DNA of 64,000 nucleotides from Arenimonas composti TR7-09 = DSM 18010 (lineage in GTDB: Bacteria; Pseudomonadota; Gammaproteobacteria; Xanthomonadales; Xanthomonadaceae), in NCBI RefSeq assembly GCF_000426365.1, contig NZ_AUFF01000009.1:1-64000 (forward strand). The letters run 5' to 3'. How positions within the stretch are numbered: the first letter of the stretch is position 1; every line of letters begins with the position of its first letter. Shown in pieces: positions 44,486 through 55,467 of the stretch. The position numbers were made by a program, and so were the translations under genes. The notes beneath the pieces are model-generated. The model did no database searches, was not told where the DNA came from, and saw only the letters and a list, made by a program, of their open reading frames with translations.

Positions 44486-44564
44486 GTAGGAGCGCCTTCA
44501 GGCGCGATGCCCTTCTTCCCTGCGCGAAGCGCAGGGAAAGCATCGCGCCTGAAGGCGCTCCTAC
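44486..44564. repeat. Dispersed palindrome, TAGGAGCG family, complete inverted pair with inner hairpin
   Basis: The perfect 25-bp arms 44486-44510 and 44540-44564 are closely related to those at 22011-22090. The 29-base centre itself forms a perfect 10-bp hairpin (TTCCCTGCGC/GCGCAGGGAA). It lies between the convergent paralog B and rep genes and could terminate both. Confidence 0.92.
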
Positions 44565-44578
44565 GGGAAGGAAGGGGG

Positions 44579-46564
44579 TTAGTCGTCGAAGAGGGCGGCG
44601 ATGGCGGCCATGTGGGCGCGACCGCGCTGCTTCTTCTCGGCGGTCTCGCGCTCGGGGTCGAGGCCGTCGCGCAGCAGGTCGCCGGCCGGCAGTTCGTCGA
44701 GGAAGCGGCTCGGCAGCAGATGCTCGATCGCGCCCCAGCGCTTCACCTCGGCGCTGTGCGCCAGGTACAGGCGTTCCTTCGCGCGGGTGATGCCGACGTA
44801 CATCAGCCGGCGTTCCTCCTCGAGCCGGCCTTCCTCGAGGCTGGCCTCGTGCGGCAGGTTGCCGTCCTCGCAGCCGACCACGAAGACCGTGCGGAACTCG
44901 AGGCCCTTGGCCGCGTGCAGGCTCATCAGCCGCACCGCATTGCCGGGTTCGCCGCGATCGGCATTGCTCAGCAGCGCCAGCTGCGCCGCGAGCTCGCCGG
45001 GGCCACCGCCGCGTGCGCCCTCGAACCACGAGGCGAGTTCGTCGAGATTGCCCTTGCGGCGCAGGAAGGACGCCTCGTCCTTGCACTGCGCACGCACCAT
45101 CGCCAGCAGGCCGGAGCGTTCGGCGAGCACCGGCACCAGCTCGGCCGGGGTCAGGCGCTCGGCCTCGTCACGCAGCGCGTTCACGATGCGGTTGAAGTCG
45201 TCGAGGCCGGCGGCGGCGCGCGGCGTCAGCTGCTTCAGGAAACCGATCTGGCCGGCGGCGCGCGCCAGCGACATGCCGGCGGTCTGCGCCATCGCCGCCA
45301 GTTTCTCCAGCGTGGTCGCGCCGACTTCGCGCTTCGGCGCCGCGATCGCGCGCAGGAAGGCGGCGTCATTGTCCGGATTGGCCAGCACCTGCAGCCAGGA
45401 CAGCAGGTCCTTGACCTCGGCACGGTCGAGGAAGCGGGTGCCGCCGGTCAGGTGGTAGGGAATGCGCAGCAGCTGCAGCGCCTTCTCCAGCGGCCGGCTC
45501 TGGTGGTTGCCGCGGAACAGGATCGCGAACTCGCCGAAGGGGATTTCCTTGGCCTGGTGCAGATAGTGGATCTCGGCGGCGACGCGTTCGGCCTCGTGCT
45601 CGCCGTTGCGGCACTGCCAGACACGGATCGGCTCGCCGTCGCCGTGCTGGCTCCACAGCTGCTTCAGGTGCGCGTGCGGGTTCTTCGCGATCAGGGTGTT
45701 GGCGCAGCGCAGGATGCGGCTGGTGCAGCGGTAGTTCTGCTCGAGCTTGATCACCTTCAGCTGCGGATAGTCGACGCCGAGCTGGTCGAGGTTCTCCGGC
45801 ATCGCGCCGCGCCAGGCATAGATGCTCTGGTCGTCGTCGCCGACGCAGGTCATCGCGCCCTTCGGTCCGGCCAGCTGCTTCAGCAAGCGGTACTGGGCGC
45901 CGTTGGTGTCCTGGCATTCGTCGACCAGCAGGTAGCGGATGCGCTCGCGCCAGCCGGCGGCGAGGTCGGGCTCGGCCTCGAGCAGCTGCAGCGGCAGCCG
46001 GATCAGGTCGTCGAAATCGACCGCATTGAAGGCCTGCAGTCGCGCCTGGTACTTCGCGTACACCGCCGCCGCCTCGTGTTCGCGCACCGAGCGCGCGGCC
46101 GCGGCCGCCTGTTCCGGTGACAGGCCGGCGTTCTTGGCGGCGCTGACCAGGTTGTGCAGCGCATACAGGGCGTCGTTCTTCGCTCCCGGCGGCGCCAGGT
46201 CCCTGATGATCGCCATCTGGTCGTCGCCGTCGAAGATCGAGAAGCCGCGGCGCAGCCCGGCGCGGTCGTGCTCGATCTGCAGGAAGCGCAGGCCCAGCGA
46301 GTGGAAGGTGGTGACGGTCAGCGCCTCCGCAGCCTCGCCCTTGACCCGCTTGCCGACACGCTCGCGCATCTCGCGTGCGGCCTTGTTGGTGAAGGTGATC
46401 GCGGCGATGTGGCGCGGCTCGACCCGGCGCGTCGCGACCAGGTGGGCGATCTTCTCGGTGATCACCTTCGTCTTGCCGCTGCCGGCGCCGGCGAGCACGA
46501 GCAGGGGGCCGTCGACGTACTCGACGGCGGCCTGCTGCTGGGGGTTCAGGGGGGAGGACGACAT
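44579..46564 (-). CDS. rep: ATP-dependent DNA helicase Rep
   Basis: 661 residues, a 3'-5' superfamily 1 helicase that helps replication forks past obstacles. Walker A is GAGSGKT in LVLAGAGSGKTKVITEKIAHL. Motif Ia is ITFTNKAAREMRER, motif II is LLVDECQDTN, motif III GDDDQSIYAWRG, motif IV LEQNYRCTSRIL, and motif VI is in MYVGITRAKERLYL. Length and the N-terminal LNPQQQAAVEYVDGPLLVLAG favour Rep over UvrD. The upstream region toward arfB contains a 46-bp inverted repeat. Confidence 0.95.
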   Translation of the reverse strand: MSSSPLNPQQQAAVEYVDGPLLVLAGAGSGKTKVITEKIAHLVATRRVEPRHIAAITFTNKAAREMRERVGKRVKGEAAEALTVTTFHSLGLRFLQIEHDRAGLRRGFSIFDGDDQMAIIRDLAPPGAKNDALYALHNLVSAAKNAGLSPEQAAAAARSVREHEAAAVYAKYQARLQAFNAVDFDDLIRLPLQLLEAEPDLAAGWRERIRYLLVDECQDTNGAQYRLLKQLAGPKGAMTCVGDDDQSIYAWRGAMPENLDQLGVDYPQLKVIKLEQNYRCTSRILRCANTLIAKNPHAHLKQLWSQHGDGEPIRVWQCRNGEHEAERVAAEIHYLHQAKEIPFGEFAILFRGNHQSRPLEKALQLLRIPYHLTGGTRFLDRAEVKDLLSWLQVLANPDNDAAFLRAIAAPKREVGATTLEKLAAMAQTAGMSLARAAGQIGFLKQLTPRAAAGLDDFNRIVNALRDEAERLTPAELVPVLAERSGLLAMVRAQCKDEASFLRRKGNLDELASWFEGARGGGPGELAAQLALLSNADRGEPGNAVRLMSLHAAKGLEFRTVFVVGCEDGNLPHEASLEEGRLEEERRLMYVGITRAKERLYLAHSAEVKRWGAIEHLLPSRFLDELPAGDLLRDGLDPERETAEKKQRGRAHMAAIAALFDD

Positions 46565-46582
46565 GGGGGCGCGATCTTACTC

Positions 46583-46748
46583 CAGGAGATAGTTCGTACG
46601 AGGTAGTTCGTAGTCGCCGCAGGCGGGTTGCCGTTGCTGCGGCCAAGCCGTCGCGGCGGGCGTATGCCGACAGCCAGCGCCTCCACCCGTAGAGCGCCGG
46701 ACCTGCGCCCGCGACGACTACGAACTACCTCGTACGAACTACCTCCTG
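46583..46748. repeat. Inverted repeat of the TACGAACTAC family between rep and arfB
   Basis: Arm 46583-46628 and the reverse complement of arm 46701-46748 share CAGGAG.TAGTTCGTACG, continuing AGGTAGTTCGTAGTCG, with one mismatch in the first 34 positions. The arms are about 72 bases apart. They flank the space from which rep (minus) and arfB (plus) must both be transcribed. Confidence 0.9.
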
Positions 46749-46764
46749 TCGTTAGAATCCGCCC

Positions 46765-47190
46765 ATGTTGCGCATCACCGCCACCCTCGCCATTCCGGAC
46801 GACGAACTGGTCGAGCGTTTCGTGCGTTCGGCGGGGCCCGGCGGGCAGAACGTGAACAAGGTGGCGACGGCGGTGGAGCTGCGTTTCGACGTCGCGCGCT
46901 CGCCGTCGCTGCCCGACGCCGTGCGCGAGCGCCTGCTGGCCCGGCGCGACCGCCGGCTGACCGATGACGGCGTGCTCGTGCTCAACGCGCAGCGCTTCCG
47001 CACCCAGGACCGCAACCGCGAGGACGCCCGCGAGCGCCTCGCGGCGGTGATCGCCGCGGCGACGCAGGCACCGAAGAAGCGGGTCGCGACCAAGCCCTCG
47101 CGCGCGGCGAAGGAACGCCGCCTCGGCGCCAAGCGCGAGCGCGCCACGGTCAAGCGCCAGCGCAGCGCCGCCGCCTGGGATCGCGAATGA
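46765..47190 (+). CDS. arfB: Alternative ribosome-rescue factor ArfB (YaeJ-type peptidyl-tRNA hydrolase)
   Basis: 141 residues. A stalled-ribosome release factor with the catalytic GGQ (residues 26-28) in SAGPGGQNVNKVATAVELRFD and the long basic C-terminal tail (PKKRVATKPSRAAKERRLGAKR) that enters the empty mRNA channel. It lacks the codon-recognition domain of RF1/RF2, as expected. It starts right after the right arm of the inverted repeat. The acyltransferase gene follows after 16 bases, probably the same transcript. Confidence 0.96.
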   Translation: MLRITATLAIPDDELVERFVRSAGPGGQNVNKVATAVELRFDVARSPSLPDAVRERLLARRDRRLTDDGVLVLNAQRFRTQDRNREDARERLAAVIAAATQAPKKRVATKPSRAAKERRLGAKRERATVKRQRSAAAWDRE

Positions 47191-47206
47191 CGCCGGATCG
47201 CCGCGC

Positions 47207-47794
47207 ATGAGCCTGGTCCCGCCGCTGTCGCCGCTCACGCCGGGCGACGGCAACCGCTTTTCCCGCTGGTTCGGCCGGACCCTGCTCCGGCTCGGCGGCT
47301 GGCGGGTGATCGGCGCCTGGCCGGCGGAACCGCGGCTGGTGGTGATCGTCGCCCCGCATTCCTCCGGCTGGGATGCCTACTGGGGTCTGGCGGCGAAGCT
47401 GGCGATGGGGGTCGACATCGCCTTCATCGCCAAGGCCGAGCTGTTCGTCGGCCCGCTCGGCTGGCTGCTGCGGCTGCTCGGTGGCCGGCCGGTGAACCGC
47501 AAGGCGCCCGGCGGCATCGTCGAGCAGACCGCGGCGCAGATCCGCGACAGCGAGCGGTTGTACTTCGTGCTCGCGCCGGAAGGCACGCGCAAGCGGGTCG
47601 AACGCTGGAAGACCGGCTTCTGGAAGATCGCCCGCAGTGCCGACGTGCCGGTGCTGTGCGCCTGGTTCCACTATCCGGACCGCACGATCGGGCTCGGCCC
47701 GCTGTTGCACCTGAGCGGCGACCCGGACGCCGACATGGCGCGCATCCGCGAGATCTACCGGCCGTACGTCGGCAAGAACCGCGGCACCGTCTAG
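47207..47794 (+). CDS. 1-acyl-sn-glycerol-3-phosphate acyltransferase-like protein
   Basis: 195 residues, a short PlsC-fold acyltransferase. Motif I is H-x4-D in APHSSGWDAYWG, motif III is LAPEGTRKRVERWKTGFWKIA, and the FIAKAELFVGPLGWLLRLLGGRPVNR segment is motif II with the usual Gly-Pro. The protein is shorter than PlsC and lacks an obvious membrane helix pair at the N-terminus. It resembles the small family next to glycosyltransferases that may acylate lipids or glycolipids. Nine bases separate it from the GT2 gene. Confidence 0.85.
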   Translation: MSLVPPLSPLTPGDGNRFSRWFGRTLLRLGGWRVIGAWPAEPRLVVIVAPHSSGWDAYWGLAAKLAMGVDIAFIAKAELFVGPLGWLLRLLGGRPVNRKAPGGIVEQTAAQIRDSERLYFVLAPEGTRKRVERWKTGFWKIARSADVPVLCAWFHYPDRTIGLGPLLHLSGDPDADMARIREIYRPYVGKNRGTV

Positions 47795-47803
47795 GAGGCC
47801 GCC

Positions 47804-48775
47804 GTGAGCAGCGTCCCGCGCATCGCCGCCGTGATCCCCTGCTACCGGGTGACCCGGCACCTGCTGCCGCTGCTGGCGGCGATCGGCCCCGAGGTCGAGC
47901 GCATCTACGTCGTCGACGACGCCTGCCCGGACGGCAGCGGCGACCTCGTCGCGCGCGACTGCCGCGATCCGCGCGTGCGCGTCGTGCGCAACCCGCGCAA
48001 CCTCGGCGTCGGCGGCGCGGTGATGGCGGGCTACCGCGCCGCGATCGACGACGGCATGCAGGTGCTGGTGAAGCTCGACGGCGACGGGCAGATGGATCCG
48101 GCATTGCTGCCGCGCTTCGTCGCGCCGATCCTCGCCGGCGAGGCGGACTACACGAAGGGCAACCGCTTCCACGACCTCGACCTGATCGGCCGGATGCCGC
48201 GCGTGCGCATCTTCGGCAATGCGGTGCTGAGCTTCATGAGCAAGCTGTCGACCGGGTACTGGGACATCTTCGACCCGACCAACGGCTACACCGCGATCCA
48301 CGCCGACGTCGCCCGCCGGCTCGCTCCTGGCAAGCTCAGCGAGCGCTGGTTCTTCGAATCCGACGTGCTGTTCCGCCTCGGCACCCTGCGCGCGGTCGTG
48401 GTCGACGTGCCGATGGTGCCGCGCTACGGCGACGAGGACAGCGGCCTGAAGGTGTCGCGCGTCGTCGGCGAGTTCGCGTTCAAGCACGCGCGCAATTTCC
48501 TGAAGCGGGTTTTCTACGGCTATTTCCTGCGCGACATGTCGGTGGCGTCGCTGGAGCTGGTCGCCGGCGTCGCCCTGCTGGCCTTCGGCACCGTGTTCGG
48601 CATCGTCAACTGGATCGAACTCGCCGGCACCGGCCGCGCCGCGCCGGCCGGTACGGTGATGCTGGCGGCGCTGCCGGTGATCCTGGGGCTGCAGTTCGTG
48701 CTCGCGTTCCTCGCCTACGACATCGCGGCCATTCCGCGCCGGCCGCTGACCAGGCAGGTAGCAAGTAGCAGGTAA
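47804..48775 (+). CDS. Family 2 glycosyltransferase (dolichyl/polyprenyl phosphate type)
   Basis: 323 residues from GTG 47804, with TAGGAGG just upstream. The GT-A fold is seen from IAAVIPCYRVTRHL at 7-20, the nucleotide-binding YVVDDACPDGSGD at 35-47 (DDxC-type pattern), the LVKLDGDGQMDP motif with the DxD near 87-92, and the DPTNGYTAIH acceptor region. Two membrane helices at the C-terminus (about 248-272 and 285-310) match the dolichyl-phosphate-sugar synthase type. The substrate is unknown. The last residues (QVASSR) and stop TAA are encoded by the dispersed GTAGCAAGTAG repeat. Confidence 0.87.
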   Translation: MSSVPRIAAVIPCYRVTRHLLPLLAAIGPEVERIYVVDDACPDGSGDLVARDCRDPRVRVVRNPRNLGVGGAVMAGYRAAIDDGMQVLVKLDGDGQMDPALLPRFVAPILAGEADYTKGNRFHDLDLIGRMPRVRIFGNAVLSFMSKLSTGYWDIFDPTNGYTAIHADVARRLAPGKLSERWFFESDVLFRLGTLRAVVVDVPMVPRYGDEDSGLKVSRVVGEFAFKHARNFLKRVFYGYFLRDMSVASLELVAGVALLAFGTVFGIVNWIELAGTGRAAPAGTVMLAALPVILGLQFVLAFLAYDIAAIPRRPLTRQVASSR

Positions 48776-48820
48776 CAAGTAGCAGGGAGCAAGGAGTGGG
48801 AGCGGCTTCGGCCGTGATCC
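48756..48820. repeat. GTAGCAAGTAG repeat followed by a TAGGAGCG-family arm
   Basis: 48756-48790 is a run of AAGTAGCAGG / TAACAAGTAGCAGG-like units related to the pair at 3191-3357. 48796-48820 (GTGGGAGCGGCTTCGGCC...) is a variant single arm of the TAGGAGCG family. The stop of the GT2 gene is inside the first part. Confidence 0.65.
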
Positions 48821-48868
48821 CTGCCCGCCTTTCCGGAGCGGCAACCCGGTCCCGGTACAATCCCGGCC

Positions 48869-50191
48869 GTGGACACGCTGCGCGCCTTCTACGACTCCAT
48901 CCTCCCGCATCCCTGGCTGCTGCTCGCGACGACGCTCGCGGTGCTGGCGCTGCTGGCCTGGCTGGCGGACCTGCTGACGCACCGGCTGCTGCTGCGGGTC
49001 GTCGGCGGACTCGTCCGACGGTCGCCGATGAAGTGGGACGACATCCTGCTCGGCCGCGGCATCCTGCGCCGGCTGGCGCATGCGGTGCCGGCGCTGATCT
49101 TCTTCCATGGCGTGGCGGTCGTGCCGGGCCTGCCGCCGGTGGCGGCGCAACTGCTGCGCAACCTCGCCGCCGCGCTGATCGTGCTGGCGATCGCGCAGGC
49201 GATCAGCGCCCTGCTGCGGGCGATCCAGGACGTCTACGAGCAGCGCGATCCCGAACGTGCCCGCGTCCGCCCGATCAAGGGCTACCTGCAGGTTGCGCGC
49301 ATCGTCCTGTACCTGATCGCCGCGGTGCTGATGATCGCGGTGCTGATCGAGCGTTCGCCGGTGCTGCTGCTGTCGGGCGTCGGCGCGCTGGCGGCGGTGC
49401 TGATGCTGGTGTTCAAGGACACCCTGCTGTCGCTGGTGGCGAACGTGCAGATCTCGTCCAACGACATGGTGCGGGTCGGCGACTGGATCGAGATGCCGAA
49501 GTACGGCGCCGACGGCGACGTGATCGACATCGCCCTGCACGTGGTCAAGGTCCGCAACTGGGACAAGACGATCACCACGATCCCGACGTATGCGCTGGTC
49601 AGCGAGAGCTTCCGCAACTGGCGCGGCATGCAGGAAGTCGGCGGCCGCCGGATCAAGCGGGCGCTGCCGATCGACCAGTCCACGGTGCGCTACCTCGGCG
49701 ACGACGAGGTCGTGGCGCTGCGCCGCTTCACCCTGCTGGCGCCCTACCTCGACGCCAAGGCCGCCGAGCTCGCCGCCTGGAACGCCGCCCGCGACGGCCA
49801 GGCACCGGTGAACCTGCGGCGGCTGACCAACATCGGCTGCTTCCGCGCCTACGCGCTGGCCTGGCTGCGCGCGCATCCGCGCATCCACCAGGCGATGACC
49901 CTGCTGGTGCGGCAGCTGCCGCCGGGTCCGCACGGGCTGCCGCTGGAGATCTACTGCTTCACCGCGACGACCGCCTGGGGCGAGTACGAGGGCATCCAGG
50001 CCGACGTGTTCGACCACCTGCTGGCGATCCTGCCCGAATTCGGCCTGCGCGCTTACCAGGCGCCGTCCGGCGCGGACGTCGTGCGGATCGGTGCCACCCT
50101 GCGCGACGGTTCGGGGGCGGCGCCGTTCGCGGTCGGCGAGGGCGGCCCGGACACCGCGCGGCCGGCCCCGGAGCCTCAGCGCTCGGAGTGA
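48869..50191 (+). CDS. MscS-family mechanosensitive ion channel (YbdG-like)
   Basis: 440 residues starting at GTG 48869. N-terminal helices (about 15-40, 68-92, 98-118) are followed by a linker rich in Arg. The pore-lining third helix and beta domain of MscS have SGVGALAAVLMLVFKDTLLSLVANVQISSNDMVRVGDWIEMPKYGADGDV. A long C-terminal cytoplasmic part distinguishes the YbdG/MscM type. Helices near 130-180 add to five in total. A possible TACAAT -10 element ends eight bases before the GTG, so the transcript could be nearly leaderless. The 3' end overlaps the LysR gene by 16 bases. Confidence 0.88.
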   Translation: MDTLRAFYDSILPHPWLLLATTLAVLALLAWLADLLTHRLLLRVVGGLVRRSPMKWDDILLGRGILRRLAHAVPALIFFHGVAVVPGLPPVAAQLLRNLAAALIVLAIAQAISALLRAIQDVYEQRDPERARVRPIKGYLQVARIVLYLIAAVLMIAVLIERSPVLLLSGVGALAAVLMLVFKDTLLSLVANVQISSNDMVRVGDWIEMPKYGADGDVIDIALHVVKVRNWDKTITTIPTYALVSESFRNWRGMQEVGGRRIKRALPIDQSTVRYLGDDEVVALRRFTLLAPYLDAKAAELAAWNAARDGQAPVNLRRLTNIGCFRAYALAWLRAHPRIHQAMTLLVRQLPPGPHGLPLEIYCFTATTAWGEYEGIQADVFDHLLAILPEFGLRAYQAPSGADVVRIGATLRDGSGAAPFAVGEGGPDTARPAPEPQRSE

Positions 50192-51135
50192 CCGCTGTCG
50201 AAGTAGTCGCGGCGCTCGAACAGTCCCGGCTTCACCAGATCGATGAAGGCGCGCGCCCGCGGGCTCAGGTACTTGCCTTTGCGCACGACCACGCCGTAGC
50301 TGCGCGGCGGGAAATACTCGCCGAGGCTGCGCGCGACCAGCCGGCCCTGGTCGGCCCCGGTCAGGCAGATGCCGGTGACGATGCTGATGCCCAGGCCCAT
50401 CGCCACGTACTGCTTGATCACCTCCCAGCCGCCGACCTCGAGCGCCACCGTGTAGGGCACGCGGCGCTGCTGGAACACCAGGTCGACCAGGCGCCAGGTC
50501 GTCAGCCGGCGCGGCGGCAGGATCAGGCCGTAGGGCGAGAGGTCCTCCAGCCGCAGGTCCGGCTTGTCGGCCAGCGGATGCCCCTTCGGACAGATCAGCA
50601 TCGGTTCGAAGGAATAGACCGGGGCGTAGGACAGGTCGGTGGGCACGTCGAGCATCGAGCCGACCGCCAGGTCGCAGCCGTCGCCGCGCAGCAGGCCGAG
50701 GCCGTCCTTGCCGGTGACGTTGTGCAGCACCAGCTGCACCTCCGGGTGGCGCTCGCGATAGGCCTGCACCAGCGGCGGCAGCAGGTAGAGGATCGTCGAG
50801 GTGCCGGCCGCGACGTGCAGTTCGCCGGCCTGCAGGCCCTTGATCCGGTTGCGGAATTCCCCGTCCAGGCCGTCGATGCCTTCGACCAGCGGGCGCGCCA
50901 GTTCATAGAGCACCGTGCCTTCCCGGGTCAGGCTGAAGCGGCGGCCGATGCGCTCGAACAGGCGGTGGCCGACGTCGCGTTCCAGTGCCTGCAGCTGCAG
51001 GGTCACCGCCGGCTGGCTCAGGAACAGCGCCTCCGCCGCGCGCGACACCGAACCGAGCCGGGCGACCTGGCAGAAGGCCCGCAAGGGCTTCAGGCGGTCG
51101 CCCTTGTAGTAGTAGCGGGGCGGAATCTCGCTCAT
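50176..51135 (-). CDS. LysR-family regulator (CysB-like), probable regulator of aceBA
   Basis: 319 residues. The winged HTH (about 18-75: LRAFCQVARLGSVSRAAEALFLSQPAVTLQLQALER) is followed by a substrate-binding domain with TSTILYLLPPLVQAYRERHPEVQL. It is transcribed away from aceB, and the shared region holds dyads typical for LysR sites (T-N11-A patterns). In Xanthomonads a CysB-like LysR gene sits next to aceB and aceA, which supports control of the glyoxylate shunt; this is context-based. The start MSEIPPRYYYKGDRLKPLRAF matches the CysB-like subgroup. Confidence 0.9.
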   Translation of the reverse strand: MSEIPPRYYYKGDRLKPLRAFCQVARLGSVSRAAEALFLSQPAVTLQLQALERDVGHRLFERIGRRFSLTREGTVLYELARPLVEGIDGLDGEFRNRIKGLQAGELHVAAGTSTILYLLPPLVQAYRERHPEVQLVLHNVTGKDGLGLLRGDGCDLAVGSMLDVPTDLSYAPVYSFEPMLICPKGHPLADKPDLRLEDLSPYGLILPPRRLTTWRLVDLVFQQRRVPYTVALEVGGWEVIKQYVAMGLGISIVTGICLTGADQGRLVARSLGEYFPPRSYGVVVRKGKYLSPRARAFIDLVKPGLFERRDYFDSGHSER

Positions 51136-51154
51136 AACACCATGATCCGGCGTC

Positions 51155-51202
51155 AGTATTTGCCAGACTTATAGCAGCTATCAAAACATTTGTTTTGGCA
51201 AA
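51155..51202. promoter_or_regulatory. Divergent control region LysR / aceB with nested dyads
   Basis: Four dyad parts lie between the genes: TTTGCCA (51159-51165) with TGGCAAA (51196-51202), the 11-bp ATAGCAGCTAT (51171-51181), and the perfect CAAAAC-ATTT-GTTTTG (51182-51197). On the minus strand TTGATA (51184-51179) and AATACT (51160-51155), spaced 18 bases, give a plausible sigma70 promoter for the LysR gene. The dyads overlap it and fit LysR autoregulation. Confidence 0.55.
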
Positions 51203-51251
51203 GGGAAAGGTGCGCACCTAGGGTCGAAGCCCCAGACCGAGGAGCATCGCC

Positions 51252-52892
<1,641 letters not shown>

Positions 52893-52959
52893 ACGGACGG
52901 GCGCAGGCTGCAGGCGCCGTTCCGGATCCAGATTCCGGTCCGGATCCCGATTTACCGCG

Positions 52960-52983
52960 ATCGCGCCTGAAGGCGCTCCTACA
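52960..52983. repeat. Dispersed palindrome, TAGGAGCG family, single arm between aceB and aceA
   Basis: GATCGCGCCTGAAGGCGC followed by TCCTAC matches the right arm of the elements at 22011-22090 and 44486-44564. The left arm is degenerate (GCGCAGGCTGCAGGCGCC near 52903-52920). A hairpin here could set the aceB:aceA ratio. Confidence 0.75.
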
Positions 52984-53009
52984 AGACCCCCACGACGAAG
53001 GTGAAGACG

Positions 53010-54314
<1,305 letters not shown>

Positions 54315-54325
54315 GTGAAGATTCC

Positions 54326-54354
54326 TTAACACCTCCTGGGCACGGCGCTACACT
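54326..54354 (+). promoter_or_regulatory. Sigma70-like promoter of the GGDEF gene
   Basis: -35 TTAACA (54326-54331; 5 of 6 to TTGACA), a 17-bp spacer and -10 TACACT (54349-54354; 4 of 6). The likely start of transcription is near 54361, about 22 bases before the GTG start codon at 54383. It separates this unit from aceA. Confidence 0.55.
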
Positions 54355-54382
54355 CGGGCGCATCCATGACCTCGGGTGCGCC

Positions 54383-55402
<1,020 letters not shown>

Positions 55403-55467
55403 CCACGCATGGCCGTGGACCTTCAGGGCCTGCGTTCCGATCGAAAGAACGTTTTCATGGCGTCCCG

